Source: JAAXQD01 sp963790095 (GTDB lineage: Bacteria > Desulfobacterota > Desulfobacteria > Desulfobacterales > UBA11574). From it: a stretch of DNA of 64,000 nt. Under the pieces are notes generated by a model. That model had not been told where the DNA came from. It searched no databases and worked only from the letters and a program-made list of their open reading frames with translations. The first letter of the stretch is position 1, and each line of letters opens with the position of its first letter. The stretch is taken from contig CAWBNO010000017.1 of the NCBI GenBank assembly GCA_963790095.1, forward strand, positions 1 to 64,000, written 5' to 3'. Positions 42,723-53,143 of the stretch are shown in pieces. The translations under genes and the position numbers were made by a program.

Positions 42723-45365
42723 TTAAGTTTTGAAACTCGGCAAAACTTCTTTAATGGATGTTTTAATCTTCTCTACTTGATCCTGGGTATCGATCTTTTG
42801 TCCATCAAAATCCCTGACATAAAAAACGTCCACAACCTGGTCCACCTTGGTTGCAATCTTGGCCACCCAAATATCGAGCCCGCACCTGAAAAGCGCATCG
42901 GTGATCGTGTATAGCAGTCCCGGAAAATCATAAGTAAATACTTCAATAATCGTAAAAAAACTCGAGCTGTCATTGTCCACGTTGATTTGATGGGGCCTGC
43001 CTCTTACGTAACGTTTGACTGGTCGGTAGGCCTTTATTTTTTCTTTCAGCGCCGTCTTTAGATCCAGAGCACCGGACAGCGCAGATTTAAAATGGGCTTC
43101 AGCCTGTTGCCACCTTTCCTTTTCAAAAATTTGATCCAACGGCGGGTTGACTTCGAAAATATCAAGGGCAATATTGTTCCGCCAAGTGAAGATCTGCGCA
43201 TCGAGGATATCCAGTCCGTTCAACGTAAATGTCCCTGCAATCTTTGAAAAAAGACCGGGACGATCCTTTGCGCAGATGGTAACTGTTCGGGTATTGGAAT
43301 CCGTAGTTTTTGTAACGTTCCAGATAAAGTCCTCTGTTCCTATGTTTTTGTACAGTTCAATATGCTCCATGATACTGTCAGGCGGCGCATAAAGAAGGTA
43401 TCGTGGTGACATGAAATCGAAAAGTGTCTCTATATCATTCTCGGCATAGCGATTTATGGCGGATCCGAGAACTTCGGCTTTTTTCTTCTCAACAGCTTCA
43501 ACAGCCTCTCGGGTTGCAAGTTCACCTTTTTCAAGGACATTTGAAATTTTAAAGAAAAGATCTCTTAACAGTGTAGCGGTCCAGTCACTCCAGGCTTTTG
43601 GACCAGTGGCCATGCAATCGGCCACAGTCAACAAATAAAGCATTTTTAACCGATCGATATCTTTTATATTTCTGGCACACGAGATGGCGGTCTCTTCATC
43701 ATTGAGATCTCTTCGAGTAGCGGTCTTAATCAATAACAAGTGTTCTTTTATCAAAAAAGAAACCGTTTCAATATCCTCGTTGGGGTAGCCTTTTTTAAGC
43801 AGTACCGACGCAGCAATCTCGGCACCGCTGATGGAATGACTCACACCGGTTTCACCTTTGCCGATATCGTGTAACAGCACCGCCCACAACAAAAGATGAC
43901 GTTTTTTAAGCCTTTTATAAATATCACTGCATAAGGGATATGTTGAACTTCCTTGGGATGTGCCGAATCTTTTTATGTTCTGAACCGCTCTCAGCAAATG
44001 TCGATCAACCGGATAAAGGTGGTACTCATCATATTGAATTCTGTTGGAGATTTCTTTAAATTCCGGAATAAATCGAGTTAAAAAACCGGTATTTAGCATT
44101 TCGTTGAGCACATTAAATGTCGATGACGGTTTAACTAAAATCCGCTCAAATGATTCAAGATTTAAAACTGAAGAAGAAAATTTGTTGTCAACAAGAAAGG
44201 AGAATTCCCTGACCAGCCTTTTGGCCTCTGCACTTAATGGAATTTTCAGCGTCGCGCTCTCTTCAAATATCTTTATCAAAAGGTTCGGATCGCGCAGGAT
44301 GTCTTCGGAAGAAACAAAGTTGATCATCCCATTTTCCGTAATGTTGAGCCCCTTGATGGGAGTGTGTTTTAAGGCCTTTCTCGACCGTTTAACATCCTTA
44401 AACAACCCCAGCTCGTATAAAAACATCAGGTGTTGCTGCTTTAAAAATTCCATGTGACTGTGAAGCTTGCTTAAAAATCGCTCCACAGGCTGCTGTCCGT
44501 ATTTTTTGCCAAATTTCAGGGCATCAGCCATTTTGATCTGGTATTCAAAATAGAGCTGGTCACATTTTCTATCGGACAAATGATGCAGACAGTTTCTTAC
44601 GTTACCTATAAACTCAAGCGCCTGTCTCATGGCATGAAATTCATCATGTGAAAGAAAGCCATAATACTCGAGGTCTCTGAATTGTTTGAGATTCGATTTC
44701 AGCCTGGCGATCCAAAGTATGGTATGATAATCCCTCAGCCCGCCCTGGCCCTCCTTGAGATTGGGTTCGAGCAGATACGACGAATCTCCGAAACATTCGT
44801 GCCTGCTTTGGCTGATGTCGACCAGTTTCTTTATGGCTTTAGATGAATGTCTCTTTTTAAACCGTTTGCGAAGATGTTCCATCAAAGACGAATATAGCAG
44901 GGACATGCCGCATACGAAACGTGCGTCCAAAAGGGACGTCAAAACTTCAATGTCATCAACGGCTAATTTGACACATTCTTTAAGAGATCGTGTGGCATGA
45001 CCCACTTCAAAACCGATGTCCCACAACGGGTAGACAATTTCCTGGATAAGATGCTCGGCCTTGTCGGGAACATATTTTTCAAAAAGAAAAAGAAGATCCA
45101 CATCCGAATGAATAAACTGTTCTCTGCGACCATATCCTCCCAGAGCAATAATGGCATAGGGATTCTTTTCCATCCCCATTTTGGGGCCGATCATTGAGTT
45201 TTCGAAACTTTCAAAAAAATAATCGTCGAGAATTTGTGCATGCTGTGCTAGAAAATCCGGCGTTTTTCTTTTCAAAAAACCGGATATGAGATGGGCGCTT
45301 TTTTCCCGAAGCTGCTCAGCAGCCGGCACATACGTCTTTATCTTTTTCGCGTTTGTTGATGTCAT
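42723..45365 (-). CDS. glnD: Bifunctional PII uridylyltransferase/uridylyl-removing enzyme
   Basis: 880 residues. Nucleotidyltransferase domain with GGYGRREQFIHSDVDLLFLF near residue 75, a linker helical region, the HD hydrolase domain with LLHDIGKGETGVSH near residue 495, and two ACT domains from about 700 (VTICAKDRPGLFSKIAG and VFTYDFPGLLYTITDAL) that sense glutamine. It adds UMP to Tyr51 of both PII proteins when glutamine is low and removes it when high. It is followed by the set 2 PII/amt genes on the same strand. Confidence 0.96.
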   Translation of the reverse strand: MTSTNAKKIKTYVPAAEQLREKSAHLISGFLKRKTPDFLAQHAQILDDYFFESFENSMIGPKMGMEKNPYAIIALGGYGRREQFIHSDVDLLFLFEKYVPDKAEHLIQEIVYPLWDIGFEVGHATRSLKECVKLAVDDIEVLTSLLDARFVCGMSLLYSSLMEHLRKRFKKRHSSKAIKKLVDISQSRHECFGDSSYLLEPNLKEGQGGLRDYHTILWIARLKSNLKQFRDLEYYGFLSHDEFHAMRQALEFIGNVRNCLHHLSDRKCDQLYFEYQIKMADALKFGKKYGQQPVERFLSKLHSHMEFLKQQHLMFLYELGLFKDVKRSRKALKHTPIKGLNITENGMINFVSSEDILRDPNLLIKIFEESATLKIPLSAEAKRLVREFSFLVDNKFSSSVLNLESFERILVKPSSTFNVLNEMLNTGFLTRFIPEFKEISNRIQYDEYHLYPVDRHLLRAVQNIKRFGTSQGSSTYPLCSDIYKRLKKRHLLLWAVLLHDIGKGETGVSHSISGAEIAASVLLKKGYPNEDIETVSFLIKEHLLLIKTATRRDLNDEETAISCARNIKDIDRLKMLYLLTVADCMATGPKAWSDWTATLLRDLFFKISNVLEKGELATREAVEAVEKKKAEVLGSAINRYAENDIETLFDFMSPRYLLYAPPDSIMEHIELYKNIGTEDFIWNVTKTTDSNTRTVTICAKDRPGLFSKIAGTFTLNGLDILDAQIFTWRNNIALDIFEVNPPLDQIFEKERWQQAEAHFKSALSGALDLKTALKEKIKAYRPVKRYVRGRPHQINVDNDSSSFFTIIEVFTYDFPGLLYTITDALFRCGLDIWVAKIATKVDQVVDVFYVRDFDGQKIDTQDQVEKIKTSIKEVLPSFKT

Positions 45366-45825
45366 TTCAACCCAAACGATTTCATCTTATCTATTCGACG
45401 ATAATCTCTTTTCATCTCTCCAACTGTTGTTTAGACTCTTTAGTACCTTAGTTATATTTTTTGTGCATTTTATGGCAAAAAACAATACACAAGCACCAAA
45501 TTCCAAATAAATTCGAAATTCCAAATCTCAATGATCAAAACTAAATTTTGCATGTTTAACAAGTTGTCTTTGTTTTGAATTTTTCTTTTTGGTCATTGGA
45601 TATTATTTGTTTTTTGTGATTTGTTATTTGTTATTTTCCGGTTCATCCGGGTTAGGTCATTACACTGAAGAGATCATTTATATCAGCAACATTTGTGCCA
45701 TACCGCAAAATATTCATAAATAACTATTAATACAAATAGTTATTTGTCGGAATTGACGAAAAGATAAAAATGATCGCTTACAGTTTTGTTAAAAATAAAG
45801 CCCATTAATTACAAAAATGTAATAT
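45366..45825. other. Low-complexity gap between glnE and glnD
   Basis: No gene. At 45,470-45,650 the sequence is built of short similar words (AAATTCCAAAT, TTTGTTTTTTGTGATTTGTTATTTG), partly complementary across the middle. A palindrome TTACAAAAATGTAA lies at 45,809-45,822, just past the glnE stop. Confidence 0.5.
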
Positions 45826-48717
45826 TTATTTAATTTCCATAATATCTTTCCAGATTTTCCTGACGTTTTCTCGCATACCACGAAATTTATTTTCAGGGAC
45901 TTTGGCGGGTTTCTCCTGAAGGCTAAGCTGGTGTACAGATGAGCGGTAGGTTAGATAGGCAACTTTTAGGATGTGGGCAACATGGTCGTTGATGATATTG
46001 GTTTCCTTTAACGTTTCAAGGAGCCTTACGATATCGGTCCACTTTAATAATTCTTTGTATTTGCATGACTTTAAAAGAACCAGATACTGAACCATAAATT
46101 CAATATCGACGATGCCCCCTGTATCCTGTTTGAGGTCGAAAAGCCCAGGATCCGTACTTGAGAGCTCCTTTCGCATCCGTTGGCGCATATCGACAACGTC
46201 TTGTTTTAATTGGGCCTCGCTCCTGGGCCGTGCAAGAACCTCGCTGCGAATTTGTTCAAAGCGTCTGGCCATATTGATATCCCCGGTGACAGGTCTTGCT
46301 TTGATAAGGGCCTGATGTTCCCATGTCCAGGCTTTGTTTGTCTGATAATCCCTGAACCCTTCGATGTGGCTCACCAGAATACCTGAACTTCCACTGGGTC
46401 GAAGGCGCATATCCGGCTCGTAGAGTTTCCCCACAGCGGTATGTGTGGTTAAAATATGGATGACTCTTTGTCCCAAGCGGGCAAAAAACTGGTGATTATC
46501 AATAGGAACCTTTCCGCCGAGGGTTTGTCCTTGGGTGCCGGCGTGGAGAAAAACCATATCTAGATCCGATCCATAGCCGAACTCAATCCCACCCAGCTTT
46601 CCATAGGCAATAACCGAAAATCCCCTGCCAATTTCCATGCCGTCCATTTGACACGTCGGGGCACCGTGCTTTTCAACCAGATGGTTCCATGACAGTTCAA
46701 CAACTTCATTTAAAACCGTCTCGGCAATTTCGGTAAGATGGTCACTGGTTCGCATCAATGTCAGGGCGCCGGTAACATCTGCGGCAGCCACCCGCAGGGT
46801 ATTCACCTGCTTGAAGATACACAATTCCTGAATCTGATGCTCGAAATCCTGATTGGATGCCAGGTCGATCCGTTTACGGATTTCTTTGACAAGTTCCGAC
46901 TTCTTTGGAGGACGATAGAGTGTACGCGGATCAAGAAGTTCATCCAAAAGGACCGGATGGCGAGACAGAAATGAAACGATCCATGGGCTGGCACTGACCA
47001 GGTTCACCATATGAACGACAGCCGTAGGATTTTCCAGCAGTAACGACAGGTAATTGGTGCGCTGTTCAATGGTCTTGATGAGATCGACGATTCGATTCAA
47101 CACAACAACAGGGTGTTCGGAGCGTCCGATTTCTTCAAGCATGAGCGGCATCAGCCTGTCGAGACGTTGACGGCCGTCGCTGCTGAGGGATCGCGTTGCC
47201 GGGTGGTTACGAAGGTGATCCAATAAACGCTCGACGTCATCGACGTTCTCATATCCGGCCGCAAGAAGTGTCTTTTGTCGCTTTTTATCTTCTAAGAGAT
47301 TTTCCCATATCGCCCCTAAACCGGTTTTAACGTCTTTGGTCCGGTCATCGGTAGGTTCGGACCCTTTGGTTTCAAGTAATTTATCAAAATGAAAACGAAC
47401 GATTTCCCTGTGTTTACCTAATTGGTGATCGAAGGCTTCCGGGGTGTCAAACCCCATGGAAGCAGCCAAGCGCACTTTTGCAACAGGATCTGACGGGATG
47501 GCATGGGTTTGTTGGTCTGAAAATTCCTGCAACCGATGTTCCGTATTTCGTAAAAACAGGTATGCCATAGTGAGTTCATCACAGACTTTTCTGGAAATAT
47601 AATTCTCAGTGGCAAGGATTTTCAATGTTTTTTGTATGCTGCGCTCCTGAAGCGAAGGCGTGACACCTCCTCGTATGAGTTGGAAGATCTGCCCAAAAAA
47701 CTCAACCTCACGTATTCCACCGTATCCGAGTTTGATGTTATTTGTCATCCCCTTGCGTTTGACTTCAAGGGATATTTTTTGTTTCATCGTCCTTAAAGCT
47801 TCAAATACACCAAAATCAAGATACCTTCTAAAAACAAATGGTTTAAGGTTTTTTAAGAGTGTTTCGCCAACACCTTTGTCACCCGCCACAACCCGTGCCT
47901 TGATCCATGCGTATCGTTCCCACTCCCTTCCTTGCGCCTGGTAATATTCTTCCATGGCATTAAAGCTCATAACCAGAGGACCGTTTGTGCCGAAAGGTCT
48001 GAGGTCCGTGTCCACCCGAAATACAAAGCCGTCCGGAGTATTGGCGCTGATTATTTTTATCAAACGACGACAAAGACGAAGGAAAAATTCTTCATTGCTC
48101 ATCTGTTCCGACGCATCTTGGGTTGCACCGGTCTCAGGATAGGTGAAAATCAGATCCACATCCGAGGAAAAATTTAACTCCAGTCCGCCAAGTTTGCCCA
48201 TTCCAAAAACAACCAGACGCTGCTCAGATCCATCATCTCCTGTGGGAACGCCATTTTCAGCGCATTGCCATTCGTGGAGAAAAGAAACCGCCTGATCAAT
48301 GCAGCCATCGGCCAGAGCAGAAAGATCCGCCATGGTTTCTGAAAGATCCGCCCAGCCTGCAAGGTCTCGCCAGGCGATCCGGAGCATTTCACGTCGTCTA
48401 AACCGTCGAAGACGGGCTGAAAGCTGTGCATCGTCTTTGATTCCGAAAAGATGCGATTCAAGTTTCGAATCGTACGCGTCCGGATCGATTTTTTTTTGAA
48501 GATCTCCGCTTTCCAGCAGGTCTATAAAAACTTCCGGACTGCGAATGCAGATTTTGGATATAAAATCACTAAAGGAAAAAACCCGTTTTAGGAGGTCAAG
48601 AAAATTAGGGTCATCCGGAAGAGATAGATTTGCATCTTTAGCTGCAGTGCAAAATGCTTCGAATTTGGTGTTCGCATTTTCCCGCAACACTTGGGGAATA
48701 TCGGCGGCTAATTTCAT
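45826..48717 (-). CDS. glnE: Glutamine synthetase adenylyltransferase/deadenylase
   Basis: 963 residues with two nucleotidyltransferase domains. The N-terminal one (deadenylylase) has NFSSDVDLIFTYPETG near residue 185. The C-terminal one (adenylylase) has FGYGSDLDMVFLHAG near 714. A helical PII-responsive region lies between. It adds or removes AMP on Tyr398 of GlnA in response to PII state and glutamine. Having glnD and glnE in tandem next to glnA and two PII genes puts the full enterobacterial-type cascade in one island. Length fits the family. Confidence 0.96.
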   Translation of the reverse strand: MKLAADIPQVLRENANTKFEAFCTAAKDANLSLPDDPNFLDLLKRVFSFSDFISKICIRSPEVFIDLLESGDLQKKIDPDAYDSKLESHLFGIKDDAQLSARLRRFRRREMLRIAWRDLAGWADLSETMADLSALADGCIDQAVSFLHEWQCAENGVPTGDDGSEQRLVVFGMGKLGGLELNFSSDVDLIFTYPETGATQDASEQMSNEEFFLRLCRRLIKIISANTPDGFVFRVDTDLRPFGTNGPLVMSFNAMEEYYQAQGREWERYAWIKARVVAGDKGVGETLLKNLKPFVFRRYLDFGVFEALRTMKQKISLEVKRKGMTNNIKLGYGGIREVEFFGQIFQLIRGGVTPSLQERSIQKTLKILATENYISRKVCDELTMAYLFLRNTEHRLQEFSDQQTHAIPSDPVAKVRLAASMGFDTPEAFDHQLGKHREIVRFHFDKLLETKGSEPTDDRTKDVKTGLGAIWENLLEDKKRQKTLLAAGYENVDDVERLLDHLRNHPATRSLSSDGRQRLDRLMPLMLEEIGRSEHPVVVLNRIVDLIKTIEQRTNYLSLLLENPTAVVHMVNLVSASPWIVSFLSRHPVLLDELLDPRTLYRPPKKSELVKEIRKRIDLASNQDFEHQIQELCIFKQVNTLRVAAADVTGALTLMRTSDHLTEIAETVLNEVVELSWNHLVEKHGAPTCQMDGMEIGRGFSVIAYGKLGGIEFGYGSDLDMVFLHAGTQGQTLGGKVPIDNHQFFARLGQRVIHILTTHTAVGKLYEPDMRLRPSGSSGILVSHIEGFRDYQTNKAWTWEHQALIKARPVTGDINMARRFEQIRSEVLARPRSEAQLKQDVVDMRQRMRKELSSTDPGLFDLKQDTGGIVDIEFMVQYLVLLKSCKYKELLKWTDIVRLLETLKETNIINDHVAHILKVAYLTYRSSVHQLSLQEKPAKVPENKFRGMRENVRKIWKDIMEIK

Positions 48718-49246
48718 TTTTAATATATAAATGTGTCATGATAGATTTTCAATAGATTTTCCTTTGACCCGGCTCAAAACTGGTTTGAAGTCAACGATTG
48801 ACCGTAAAGCGGATGGCTTGAATTTTCGGTCATACCTCGAAAAGACAAAAGAGCTTTACGCCTTTAATCGCTGCATTTGCTACCGGGTGCACCGGACACG
48901 GGTTCCGGCAAAAATGGATCACTCCACGCGCTGCACCGCCTTCATTTGCCCGAGAATGGGCGAAGGGGAAAAATGAACCTGCTGAATTTGCTTAATATTT
49001 TGAGACCATTTGGCAATAGGTGTTGACATATGTTTCATTTTATCATAACTTTAACTCTCCATTATCTTAATCAAAGCTAATGTCAGAAGATCTTCCCACA
49101 AGGAAGGCCCTCGCGTTTGTTGTTTGCCCTGAAAGGAATTCTACCCTTCCTTCGCGGCCATATAATCCAACAATATAAGTGTTTTAAATTCATTCTGTTC
49201 ATCTAAGTTTGTTCTGTACCAAATATTTCACAAGGAGATACGATCG
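48718..49246. other. Divergent gap between glnE and the 2-oxoacid oxidoreductase
   Basis: No supported gene; a forward frame at 48,731-48,976 lacks a ribosome binding site. TTGACA at about 49,023 could be part of a promoter for the oxidoreductase but its -10 is weak. The strong AAGGAG site before 49,247 is clear. Confidence 0.45.
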
Positions 49247-52200
49247 ATGGCCCCAAAAATAGACATTGATACCCTTATGGGGGTGCTTCCCTACCAAAGG
49301 AAAAGAGGAAAATGGAAAAGTCTCCAGTTAGACTGGAATAAAGAGTGGGAGCGGGCTGACGCCAAAAAACTTTTTGAGTTCGACCTGTCCTCAATAAATG
49401 AAGAAAATTTGAATGAATACCGGACGCGCAAAGAAGCCATCCTGGACGGGAATCACGCCGCGCTTTCCGTCCTCACCCGTCTGGTGGACGGGCTCTGCGG
49501 CTATCCCATAACACCATCTACCCCCATTGCCGAAGATTTTGCCAAGGCTGCCGCCCAGGGACAAAAAAACCTGTTCGGCACCGAATTGATGTATTTCCAG
49601 CCCAGTGATGAGCTTTCGGCCATTGCAGCGGTGGAGGCCATGGCGTGTCAGGGGGGGAGATATGTTGACAATACCTCTTCCCAAGGGTTGGTATTAAAGA
49701 CCAAAAACCTCTATTCCGTGGCGGGTAAACGACTGCCGGTAATTATGACGGTGATGGCCCGGGAAGTAAATAAGGGATCGTTGAGCATTCACTGCGGTCA
49801 TAACGATTTTTACGGTGTACGCAATACCGGCTGGGCTCAGCTTGTTTCTGAAAATAATCAGGAACTCCATGATTTGCTGCCAATTGCGTTCAAAACCGCC
49901 GAGCTACGCCAGGTCATGCTGCCTTTCATGGTTATCGGAGACGGATTTATCAAATCCCATGCCCTTGAAAATATAAAACTTCTTTCAGACGACTTTCTGA
50001 AGTATTTTGTCGGACCGCCGAACCGGCTTTATCAGCCCGACTTTGAACAGAGATACCTCACCGGAACCTTTACCGATACCGACCTGACCATGGAAGGCCA
50101 GGTGGCCCAGGATTTTGCCTACCGTTTTGTCAAGCGGGGTGTTATCGCCGTCATGTACGTGATGAACCAGATTTTAGGCACCAACCTCAAAGTTGTGGAA
50201 TGCTACCGCACCGAAGATGCCGAAATGGTCGTCGTTGTTCTGGGGTCGGCGGCCGGTGTTCTCAAGGATGTGGTTGATTACTACCGGGATGTGCAAGGCC
50301 TGAAAATAGGGGTCGTGCGACCAGTGTTGTTCAACCCGCCCTGTTATGAGGAAATCGCCTATGGTGTTCGTAATGCCAAGGTCATCACTGTACTGGAACG
50401 AACCGGCATGGTTCACAATCAGCTGCTGCTTGCCGATTTGCAGGTGGCGCTGCAACTGTCTCAAAGAGCTTATCGAGAAGGTAAGGATGAGCACAAACTA
50501 TACGCACGAGACGATATGCCCACCCTTTTGCATGGGGTTTACGGTCTGGGCAGCAAAGATTTCAACAAGTACGATGCCGCTGCGGTCATTGAGAACATGC
50601 GGGCCTGTTTGGAGAGCAAACGGGACGATTTTACCCGCGACTTTTATTCCGGTATCGAAGGGCCTTACACCCTGAAACCTGAACCACTTCCGGATTACAA
50701 GGACCGGGAGCTGGGCCTGACCTTTATCGGTATTGGTGCCGAAGGCGTTAAAACCGCCCTGGAAACCGCAGCGGTGATCTATGCCGAAGAAAGCTGTGAC
50801 GGCCGACGATATATCGAGTCCGGCGCCCGTTACGGAGCAGCCAGAAAGGGTGCTCCGGTATTTATGAATCTTCGAATCAGCGCCAGTCCGATTCGAAATG
50901 CCTCGGAACTCACTGAGCACGATGTACTTGCGTTTTTCAATGAAAAGTTTCTGTCCGGTGAAATTTTAAGAGACTACGTCGGTGGAATGAACCGAAACGG
51001 ACTCCTGGTGATCAACAGCTCCAGAACCGTAGATGAGATCCTCGAGACTTTCCCCGTTGAAATGCGTCAGCGTATTGCCGAAAAAAATATCAAGGTGATT
51101 GCAGTGGACGCCACCCAGGCCGCCTTGAAACATCTTAAGAAAAATTTGCCCGGCGCAGTAATGCTGGGTCTTATCAATAAAGAGACGGGAATTTTTACGC
51201 CCGAGGCTTTTGAAGCAAGATTTACCAGCATCATGAAGGAAAAGTTGGGGGCTAAAAAAGGATTTGAAATTATCGATTCCAACGTCGCTTTATTAAAGGA
51301 AGGTGTTGGGAAGGCTTCAACCGATCCCATTGAAGGCATCTGTTCGTTTGCCGCAGTATCCCCCGAAGGTCAAGGTCCATCAGCGGCGATTGAACCCGAA
51401 TATTTCAGTCAGGCTCCGGGGGCCGCCGGTCTTCCGGTTGTCATGACTGAAAAGGACGAAATGGGGACCATTAAACCGGTGAATTTGATTGACGATTTTC
51501 AGGAGACCTTTCGTCAGGAAATGGTTAAGCCGATTATTGAGGGGAAAAAGGTCCCCTGGGACCGGTTTATCCCTGTGGTACCATCCGGCACCAGCCAATA
51601 TAAGGATGTGAGCTTCATTGGTTCTCAACTTCCGATCTGGGATGCCGACAAATGTATCGCTTGCGGCATGTGTGCAGCGTCGTGTCCGGATTCGGCACTT
51701 CATTCCACAATCACGGACAAGCCTGTCCCCGAAGGAGCGGCCGGCTATTTCAAAGTGTTCAAAAAACCACCCAAGGGAATTCCCTGGAAACGTTTTGCCT
51801 TAAACATTAATGCAGTTGTTGATCGATGCAAGGGCTGCGGAGTCTGTACTCAGGTCTGTCCGGTAGACGCCTTCAAAATGGTTGACAAGACACAGATAAC
51901 TGCAACGGATTTTTTCCCCGAAGCGTACCACTATCTGGACAATACTTATGATGCGGCCCAGTATGTGGACCGGATGCCCCTCAACCACCAGGTACTTTTT
52001 GTCTTCTCAAAACTGTATCCAGGCAAACACACCCTTTGCCCCGGCTGTGGTGAAGGAACCATCAACCTTTTGACCTTTTATGCCCTGGAAAGTTTGCGCA
52101 ACAGCCCCAAAGGTATAGAGACGTTTTATCAGGGACTCAAGGTTCTCTCGGATAAGAACCGGCGGGCCATCGAGCATATGATCGATCGCGGATTTACCAT

Positions 52201-53128
52201 TTACAACATCAATGCCACCGGCTGTAATGAGGTGTCGGAACTCGTCAATCCTTTCAACGCCCGAATTTACCAGTCAGGCCACTACGGTTTTGGCACTGCG
52301 TCGGCTGCGGCATTGGGGGCCAAGTTTGCTTTGGATCAGGCATATGCCAACGGCTTTAACGATGTATTGAGCAAAATCATTGTGTTTGCCGGTGACGGTG
52401 CCATTTACGACATCGGTAACGGGCCCTTCAATTATGCCCTGGGAGAGAACTATGATATCACGTGGGTAATTTACAACAATGAGGGTTACATGAATACCGG
52501 TGCACAGAAATCCGGTGCCACTCGCTTTGGATGTGACCGTTCCACCTCGCCCATCGGAGAAAAAATTGCCGGTAAGACGACGCTGCATCGACGTATCGTC
52601 AGCCAGGCAACGGCCATATCTCATGTCTATTCAGCCAAACTTACCGTGGACAACCCCTTTTATGCCATTAAAATATTGAAAGAGGCCATTGCCTACTGCG
52701 GTCCATCGGTGGTGGAATTTTTCTCTTACTGCTCACAGGGTCAACAGAGCCATGACTGGGCAGGCCCATTGGTATCCAGGATGATGAACGAAGCCAGAAA
52801 CTGGCAGATCCAGGTAAGAAGACCATTTCAAAAACTTGATATCTCCGCCAACCCGGATCCGGACCAAATGTTTCCAACAAAAGGTAAATCCTTTAAAAAA
52901 GGTGTCAAACGAGAACCGGCGACCTTCCATGATGTGGTCGGCATGCTGGGCCAGTTTAGTCGACATATCCTGTCCCAAGAGGAGGATGTCATTCCCGAAC
53001 TGATTGAAGTCAATGAGACGGTGTCACTTTTCCGGTGGCTCCGAAATCAATATTTGGCCGGGTATATTGATAGAATGCCGACTGAAGAGGAGGTTGAACG
53101 TATTATCACTGAACGCTACAAGCAATAG
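49247..53128 (+). CDS. One-piece 2-oxoacid:ferredoxin oxidoreductase (pyruvate-type)
   Basis: 1,293 residues, somewhat longer than standard pyruvate:ferredoxin oxidoreductase (about 1,180). Domain order is that of PFOR: alpha domains (residues 80-450, GYPITPSTPIAEDF), gamma domain from about 487 (LTFIGIGAEGVKTALETAA), two 4Fe-4S motifs (CIACGMCAASCP near 803, CKGCGVCTQVCP near 861), then the TPP-binding beta domain with CPGCGEG near 931 and GDGAIYDIGNG near 1,049. It decarboxylates a 2-oxoacid to acyl-CoA and reduces ferredoxin. The beta motif NNEGYMNTGAQKSGAT differs from the usual PFOR NTEVYSNTGGQ, so a substrate other than pyruvate is possible. Confidence 0.88.
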   Translation: MAPKIDIDTLMGVLPYQRKRGKWKSLQLDWNKEWERADAKKLFEFDLSSINEENLNEYRTRKEAILDGNHAALSVLTRLVDGLCGYPITPSTPIAEDFAKAAAQGQKNLFGTELMYFQPSDELSAIAAVEAMACQGGRYVDNTSSQGLVLKTKNLYSVAGKRLPVIMTVMAREVNKGSLSIHCGHNDFYGVRNTGWAQLVSENNQELHDLLPIAFKTAELRQVMLPFMVIGDGFIKSHALENIKLLSDDFLKYFVGPPNRLYQPDFEQRYLTGTFTDTDLTMEGQVAQDFAYRFVKRGVIAVMYVMNQILGTNLKVVECYRTEDAEMVVVVLGSAAGVLKDVVDYYRDVQGLKIGVVRPVLFNPPCYEEIAYGVRNAKVITVLERTGMVHNQLLLADLQVALQLSQRAYREGKDEHKLYARDDMPTLLHGVYGLGSKDFNKYDAAAVIENMRACLESKRDDFTRDFYSGIEGPYTLKPEPLPDYKDRELGLTFIGIGAEGVKTALETAAVIYAEESCDGRRYIESGARYGAARKGAPVFMNLRISASPIRNASELTEHDVLAFFNEKFLSGEILRDYVGGMNRNGLLVINSSRTVDEILETFPVEMRQRIAEKNIKVIAVDATQAALKHLKKNLPGAVMLGLINKETGIFTPEAFEARFTSIMKEKLGAKKGFEIIDSNVALLKEGVGKASTDPIEGICSFAAVSPEGQGPSAAIEPEYFSQAPGAAGLPVVMTEKDEMGTIKPVNLIDDFQETFRQEMVKPIIEGKKVPWDRFIPVVPSGTSQYKDVSFIGSQLPIWDADKCIACGMCAASCPDSALHSTITDKPVPEGAAGYFKVFKKPPKGIPWKRFALNINAVVDRCKGCGVCTQVCPVDAFKMVDKTQITATDFFPEAYHYLDNTYDAAQYVDRMPLNHQVLFVFSKLYPGKHTLCPGCGEGTINLLTFYALESLRNSPKGIETFYQGLKVLSDKNRRAIEHMIDRGFTIYNINATGCNEVSELVNPFNARIYQSGHYGFGTASAAALGAKFALDQAYANGFNDVLSKIIVFAGDGAIYDIGNGPFNYALGENYDITWVIYNNEGYMNTGAQKSGATRFGCDRSTSPIGEKIAGKTTLHRRIVSQATAISHVYSAKLTVDNPFYAIKILKEAIAYCGPSVVEFFSYCSQGQQSHDWAGPLVSRMMNEARNWQIQVRRPFQKLDISANPDPDQMFPTKGKSFKKGVKREPATFHDVVGMLGQFSRHILSQEEDVIPELIEVNETVSLFRWLRNQYLAGYIDRMPTEEEVERIITERYKQ

Positions 53129-53143
53129 AATCCCTTTAATGGC

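Noticed and set aside
48731..48976. Forward 81-residue frame in the glnE to oxidoreductase gap
   Set aside because: No ribosome binding site and no family-like sequence.
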